Assembly: GCA_030247885.1 (NCBI GenBank)
Contig: JAPDRO010000001.1
Span: 248,001 to 312,000 of the forward strand
Reading direction: 5' to 3'
Length of the DNA: 64,000 nucleotides
DNA from: Taxawa tesnikishii (nom. ined.)
Taxonomy: Eukaryota > Ascomycota > Dothideomycetes > Dothideales
The notes beneath the pieces were generated by a model that ran no database searches, was not told the origin of the DNA, and saw only the letters and a program-made list of their open reading frames with translations. This document shows, piece by piece, positions 59,137 to 64,000 of the stretch. Positions within the stretch are counted from its first letter, which is position 1. Each line of letters opens with the position of its first letter. The translations under genes and the position numbers were made by a program.

Positions 59137-60462
59137 ATGTCGAGCCAGGTTCCGCTGCACTCCTACTCTTCTTCCTCTCCTCTCCCAGACTCTACCGTCG
59201 CTGAAGCTACGACGCCCTCTTCCAATCAAGGATCTGTCGCTACCGAACTTACAACACTCCCCTTTCAACCCCTATTGGTAACACTGAGTCCCCTGGCAAG
59301 CCAAGATGGAACTCTGGTCAAAGACACGGACGTATTACTCCAACAATATCAGGCATGGGCAACATGTTCGTTGAACCATCTCAGCATTCGTACTGAATGC
59401 GACTTTGCCGAGCAAATCAAGAAACCCACGCCCCTCTTGGAGAGATTTTCCAAAGCCAGGGAGAGCAAAGAGAGTATAGTGAAAAAGCTCAACAAAGTCC
59501 TAAATCTGCTGGCAGAATTCAAAGAGCTGCACAAAAAAGGAGAAGATTTCAAGCGTGACCTTGAGATTTGTGGCTGGCAAATTCAGGAAATCTACGCGGC
59601 AGCTGTCGAACGCAGCGTCACGTTTTACCGGGTGCAGCGACTCGCGAATGAAGAGGCTCTGAAGAAGTCCACTGTGTCCGCTCGAAACTCAACGTCTGGC
59701 GAGGAGTCAACAGCCCCGTCACGTCCTGCACGGGAAGCCGTTCCGCCCGAGAGGAGCCAGAATGCCAGGGGCGAGTATGGAGCCTACGGACATCCCAAAG
59801 AGACCAGGGGGAACATGCGGCCTGAGGCCATGCAACGCCCAAGGCTCCGGGACACAAGTTCGTCTGACTACTTCAAAGGCGTTGGTTCGGGCGTTGCCAT
59901 TACCCTTCTAATCTTATTGGCATGTCAGCTCTGTCACATGTCGACTGTCTCACTGACTGCACAATGCTTTCAACCTTCGTACCAGCCGTCGCTCCATTGG
60001 AGCGCAGCGCTAGACCCATCAAGTACAGGTTCTTCTTCTTCTTCTGGGTTCTTGACTCGGTCCTGGGGGCTCGAAGGTGACAACAGTGCTGCCAGCGATT
60101 GTCAGAGAAAGAGCGATGACGGTTTTGCTTACAAACAGGACGACTCTCAACTCGGACAAGTCTCAGAGCGTAGCCACGAGCGCAAGTCTGGCAGAAAAGC
60201 CCAGCGAGGAGAAAGCGACAAGGGCGAAATTGGCGACGACGAAGGCGCTGGACCGGGATATGGACAAACTGCTGTGCAAAGCGGCATTGACTCGAATTCC
60301 GGGAAAGACCCTGCCCAGGAAGGAGGCAACGTCTTCTTGGGCCAAGGCGCGCAAGCACACAACATCGTCAACAACGTCACTCAAAGCGCAGTAGCTGAAG
60401 ACCATGACAATGAAAGCGGGTACTGCTTGATGATGCTAGACATGCCTTCGATCGTGAGCTGA
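59137..60462 (+). CDS. orphan protein with coiled coil and one membrane span
   Basis: A 441 aa single-frame protein that I do not recognise. Residues 1-60 are Ser/Thr-rich. Residues about 60-180 are helical with charged heptads (ARESKESIVKKLNKVLNL, LAEFKELHKKGEDFKRDLEI). A disordered region rich in Glu/Arg/Ser follows. Near residue 250 there is one hydrophobic segment (SGVAITLLILLACQLC). The tail is hydrophilic. No signal peptide is seen. Composition suggests a lineage-specific gene; an intron in the second half cannot be excluded. Confidence 0.5.
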   Translation: MSSQVPLHSYSSSSPLPDSTVAEATTPSSNQGSVATELTTLPFQPLLVTLSPLASQDGTLVKDTDVLLQQYQAWATCSLNHLSIRTECDFAEQIKKPTPLLERFSKARESKESIVKKLNKVLNLLAEFKELHKKGEDFKRDLEICGWQIQEIYAAAVERSVTFYRVQRLANEEALKKSTVSARNSTSGEESTAPSRPAREAVPPERSQNARGEYGAYGHPKETRGNMRPEAMQRPRLRDTSSSDYFKGVGSGVAITLLILLACQLCHMSTVSLTAQCFQPSYQPSLHWSAALDPSSTGSSSSSGFLTRSWGLEGDNSAASDCQRKSDDGFAYKQDDSQLGQVSERSHERKSGRKAQRGESDKGEIGDDEGAGPGYGQTAVQSGIDSNSGKDPAQEGGNVFLGQGAQAHNIVNNVTQSAVAEDHDNESGYCLMMLDMPSIVS

Positions 60463-61474
60463 CACGGCTTAGCAACGACGTCAAGCAACCGCACGAGGAA
60501 GAAATTGAGGAGTGAAACGATGTAGAAAAGGACATTTTACGAAGCATGAAGTCACGAATAGAGAGGTGGGAATTTGGCAAAGCATCGGGAGGAAAGGTTA
60601 GGATACCCAACGGGAATGGCGCTCTGCCAATGCGGGAGTCTGTGTTTCATTTGGCGCCATCTAGCGATCCTTGAAAGGGAGGTTGTATGCATTGGTTGGC
60701 TGCATGTGCTAAACATCTTGTGCAGAACGTGGATAGCTTTCAAGACATATCTATATTCGTGTGCGTTTCGTACCGATGCATGGTTCACAGAACCCGATGG
60801 TCCCGTTCGACAATAGCCTTTATTGGACCCATGGACAGCCCTCTATCTGTACCACAACTGCGAGAATTGTTCAGACGTCGTCTCCACACAATGGAAAGAC
60901 TACCACCTTTCAAAAATCTGGACGACTACCGCCAACCCTTCCTTTGTTGTCTCTATCCTACCGCGTCCAACTCACGGCCATCTCTTGTGCAGCACAAACC
61001 ATTTGCACCAGCAGGCCCATGCCTCTTCTGGCCGCGATAGTCGACCACATTGCGGGACTAGCAGTGAATGCCCCCGATGAGCCCGACTGCTTCTTCCTCA
61101 AAATTCGACTCGGGAACCTCATTCAGGTCGAGACCAACCTACCCTACGTAGCCTTCGTTGCTCTGCCTTACGTCCTGTGCATTGGTATCTTCGCCTTCGC
61201 TTACGTAGTCTGGTTCTACGTCTGCGTCAATGTCTTCGGCGTCTCTCTTGAGGTGGCAGAAGCATCGCCAATAGGAGTGAATCATCGATCGCCGAATGCT
61301 CGGAGTACTTGCCCTCGTCGCTGCCGTTTTCGCTTTCGTTTTGCTTGTCGTTGACGTTGTTGAGTTGGATTCGGGTGAGTGAATTGCTTGCAATCGAAGT
61401 GTTTCTTCGAACACACGCCTTTGCTCTGTGAAGGACTAACGAGTCGATAGAGAACAAAAATTGAACGATACAAG
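60463..61474. other. intergenic, 1.0 kb, no clear gene
   Basis: Plus-strand frames up to 197 aa (60761-61354) and a minus frame (61139-61414) overlap the same bases, and neither carries motifs. The minus frame shows an acidic stretch and could be a small unknown protein, but support is too weak to call. Confidence 0.35.
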
Positions 61475-62275
61475 TCAGCTCAGTTTGATCTGTCTCTGCT
61501 TCTTCTCCAGCAGCATGACTTCGATGTCTGGCCTGGCGTCCATGAGGGTGTTGTCCTTGTCTTGGGTGCGTTCGGTGCGCACGACCTGTTGATCGTCGAT
61601 GAGCACAGAGCAGGCGAAGAGTGCGGCGTAGGTCATTGGCCAGCCCATAAGACCTTGGCTGGTGGCAAGGTATTTGAGCAACTTGATGATGCCAAGGAGA
61701 GGTCGCTCGGCGAAGCGCATGAGTGATTCGGAAGGTGAGACAGTCATCATGATGGGGAAGGCGATGTGGTCCATCTGAAACATGAAGCCATGCCAGAAAG
61801 GTGTTTGTTGAAACGAGTGCTGATACTCAGACATACCAGTTGCAAGCCGACGCCTGGCATATCTCGCACAACGGCAATAGCATGCTGTTCCAGGTGTTTA
61901 CGTTCGCCGAGTCCGCTGTGATAACCACTTACTGTCCCTACTTCATAGGGCAAGGAAAAGACAACTCACCTGAACATCAGGAACTGTAGGGACGCGAGCA
62001 TGCCACAGCACACTACTACCTCCCTTCTAGCCCGCGCAAAACAGTCCCTTTACTCGTTGCCCCGCGACAGAGACCTGGAACAAACACCCGCAGCACGAAC
62101 GCCTTCTTTCCCTCTATCACAGTTTCTCTAAAGATCGTGTCATTATCCGGCATCAAAACAGACAGCTCGGGCGGACATGCAACATACCACCAACGATGAT
62201 ATAGTCAAACGACTGACAATCGACTTCACCTGGACCACATTCCGGGTAAGTTTCTCTGAACAACGAGGACCACAT
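61475..62275 (-). pseudogene. GMC-oxidoreductase relic, internally deleted and 3'-truncated
   Basis: Decayed FAD-dependent GMC oxidoreductase (choline dehydrogenase / aryl-alcohol-oxidase-like). From 62275 it reads QSFDYIIVGG, the start of the FAD-binding fold, but the rest of that fold (TAGCVLA.. EAGG) is missing. The next homologous part is VIEGKKAFVLRV, then EVVVCCGMLASLQFLMFSG / LGERKHLEQHAIAVVRDMPG / VGLQLMDHIAFPIMM, which is the GMC signature region, then SESLMRFAERPLLGII and DARPDIEVMLL before an early stop. The catalytic His-containing C-terminus is absent. Two intact-looking introns remain (61775-61836, 61916-61969). One-base shifts are needed near 62022 and 62170. Confidence 0.7.
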
Positions 62276-62752
62276 TTTGTCACCGAGAATAGCCAAGCCC
62301 ACAAGACAGTATTACCATTACAGGTAAGAATGGGTTTGAAGTAAGTACGATCATGTCAGTATATAAATGTCGATCGCACAACTGCGGTGGTCCAGTCTAG
62401 GCGCTGCACATTGGGACGGGCTCATGTGAGACGACTGATGCGAGCTGAGTACATGTATCGGCGTGCGCACCATCCCGCCATTGATGTCTTTCTGAAGGTT
62501 TCCAACACAAGTCACACCAAGTAATTGCTCGTGAGTGGCAAAGGAAAATGATTGGCTGGGACCATTCTCGGAATGTAGCATCTTCGCTAACGACAAGCAA
62601 TAAGGATGAAGCTATGGTGTCCAATGCGTTGTAACGGGAAAGAGATTGATATTTGCCTTTGAGCTTGTATAGCGTTATGAAGTGCTGTGGTGGCTGGTGT
62701 CCATCAAGGTGGTCTGGTTAGTTTGCTCAACATACTCACAATCTCTTCCACT
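62276..62752. other. intergenic, 0.48 kb
   Basis: No gene is supported between the GMC relic and ccs1. I saw no sign of the missing GMC segments here. Confidence 0.4.
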
Positions 62753-63606
62753 TCAAAGCATACCCTTGCCAACCTGCTCCTTCCTTTCTTCCCAAACCGT
62801 CTTGCCAGAGCACGAGCACACTGTCTTGTCATTGTCCCACACGCCTGCGCTTCTCGCGATCACACCAACCAGCGTATCAGGGTCCTCCTTACTGAACTTC
62901 CCGTCTTGCTGCCTCGACACAACAATACTCCTACCAATCATCTCCCAAATCTGGATGGGCTTGTCCAGGAATACAGAGCCTATGCCGCTCTTACTCACTT
63001 CAACGGTGCCAAAGACGCCCTTGGCAGCTGCGGGCGATCCTTCCTTCTTCGCGCGTGCCATGTCCCAGATCCCGCCGGTCAACTCTGCGCCCGAGGAAAT
63101 ATCACCGGATTCTCGAACGGTTGCATAGTAAGAGCCGGGCGAGAGACCGCGGATGGTAAGATCGATAATGGTCATAGTCGGCGCAACCTGAACCATGCGG
63201 ACGAGGCCACGGACGGGATCGCGTACGGATGAAGAATGCGTCTCGAGGATGCAGACGGCGGCGCCTGGTCCGCTTGTGAGCCGAGTTGTCGTGAGTACTA
63301 CAATACCGAGTGCGTTTACGGACTTTCTGCTCTCCCACTACCCCGCAGGATGGCATCGCGGCCGGTTTCTTGTATGGCGGAGACGATGGCGGAGGGTGCT
63401 GCGGTTCCCTCGACGGAGATCAACTGCTGCTGCAGATTGGCTTGGACATTGTGAATGCCTTGCGATACATGAGCTTCCTTCACCCGGTGCTGTCACGCGC
63501 GCTGTATGAGCGTACCCTCGAGCTTGTATAGCGAAGTGGAGACGTCCTTGATGCACGACTCGCAGCTGAGCGGGACGGCAAAGGTGGTCTCGAATGGAGG
63601 TATCAT
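62753..63606 (-). CDS. CCS1: copper chaperone for superoxide dismutase (Ccs1)
   Basis: Delivers copper and forms the disulfide in Cu,Zn superoxide dismutase, in cytosol and mitochondrial intermembrane space; 239 aa. Introns 63265-63341 and 63459-63515 give three exons summing to whole codons. Domain I is an Atx1-like fold with LSCESCIKDVS (CxxC copper site) and GIHNVQANLQQQLISVEG. Domain II is SOD-like (AVCILETHSS, RGLVRMVQV, TIRGLSPGSYYATV, GSVFLDKPIQIWEMIGRSIVV). Domain III ends CSCSGKTVWEER, with the essential CxC. The start MIPPFETTF at 63606 is chosen because it places the CxxC near residue 14; an upstream in-frame ATG at 63717 would add 37 unlike residues. Confidence 0.92.
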
Positions 63607-64000
63607 GGTTGGAGATAGTCTGCTGGCGACCTCAATGATCGTAGTTGTATTTGGCGTGTTGTATGCATTGTTTGGTTGGTTCCTCGCATTAGATGTCATC
63701 CGCCGACGGCATTTCAAAGCAGCCTCGCTCGGCTTGCCCTTGCCCTTTCGGCGCGTTCCGAAGTGCCAAGACTTTTGGATACCATAGACTGAATTGAATC
63801 TCTACGTGCAGCTATACTTTGCATCTATTGATTGAACCTCTGTGTTGCCTTCCGCCGTCTCTTCTCCGGATTTCCGAGCCTTCCATACTCTCTGCTGCTT
63901 CAATATTGTATAGCCTCCCTCGAGCGTCCATACATCGAGGCATTGAACATATACGACCATGTCGCAAGCCGTTGGAAAGGTGCGCCAATCCCACTGTACG
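63607..64000. other. upstream region of ccs1, possible next gene start at edge
   Basis: Divergent promoter. An ATG at 63959 begins MSQAVGK on the plus strand, followed at once by a GTGCGC that could be an intron donor. It may be the first exon of a gene outside the window, but too little is present to name it. Confidence 0.3.

Noticed and set aside
60761-61354. 197-codon plus-strand frame with hydrophobic stretches
   Set aside because: It mirrors an acidic minus-strand frame over the same bases and no homology is recognised; could be either or neither.
1-64000. CRISPR arrays, insertion sequences, transposon ORFs, viral insertions
   Set aside because: No spaced direct repeats, transposase, reverse-transcriptase or integrase motifs were seen on either strand.

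Overview
This 64 kb window is nuclear DNA of a filamentous ascomycete (Pezizomycotina; Dothideomycetes-like, class not certain). The signs are dense genes on both strands, many 50-60 nt GT-AG introns, a Zn2Cys6 regulator, a HAP2/HapB CCAAT factor, a vacuolar Atg22, secreted sedolisin and GH28 enzymes, and an AspRS-DUF2156 fusion of the kind known as ergosteryl-aspartate synthase. There are no plasmid, phage or CRISPR features and no convincing tRNA or rRNA gene.

Layout. 0.7-10 kb: amino-acid/choline-type permease, SET-MYND methyltransferase, a lysine-rich coiled-coil protein with an in-frame TAG, Sec72 and an acyl-CoA dehydrogenase. 10.9-24.9 kb: MFS transporter, HapB/HAP2, mitoribosomal mL54, a small unknown protein, a Zn2Cys6 factor and an AlkB-type dioxygenase. 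25.7-33.2 kb: an apple-domain membrane protein, a secreted tripeptidyl peptidase and an exo-acting GH28 pectinase. 34-44.8 kb: ErdS, Hri1, a sugar-transporter tail relic, Atg22, a divergent glyoxalase and an SDR sugar-alcohol dehydrogenase. 45.4-46.7 kb: truncated permease and epoxide-hydrolase relics. 47-64 kb: BTB-like protein, spindle-type coiled-coil protein, mL50, Rtf2, pantothenate kinase, an orphan membrane protein, a GMC-oxidoreductase relic and the copper chaperone Ccs1.

The genes are mostly independent housekeeping and accessory loci rather than a cluster. Two links stand out: Sec72 and Hri1, whose yeast homologues are reported to interact, lie 32 kb apart, and two mitoribosomal proteins (mL54, mL50) are present.

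The most striking window-wide signal is that at least 13 single-base frameshifts break conserved genes. All have the same sign (one base missing) and nearly all sit at runs of four or more G/C. Coordinates below span the whole gene across these breaks. The pattern fits homopolymer under-calling in the assembly; a real run-contraction mutator is the alternative. Separate from this are four genuinely truncated relics.
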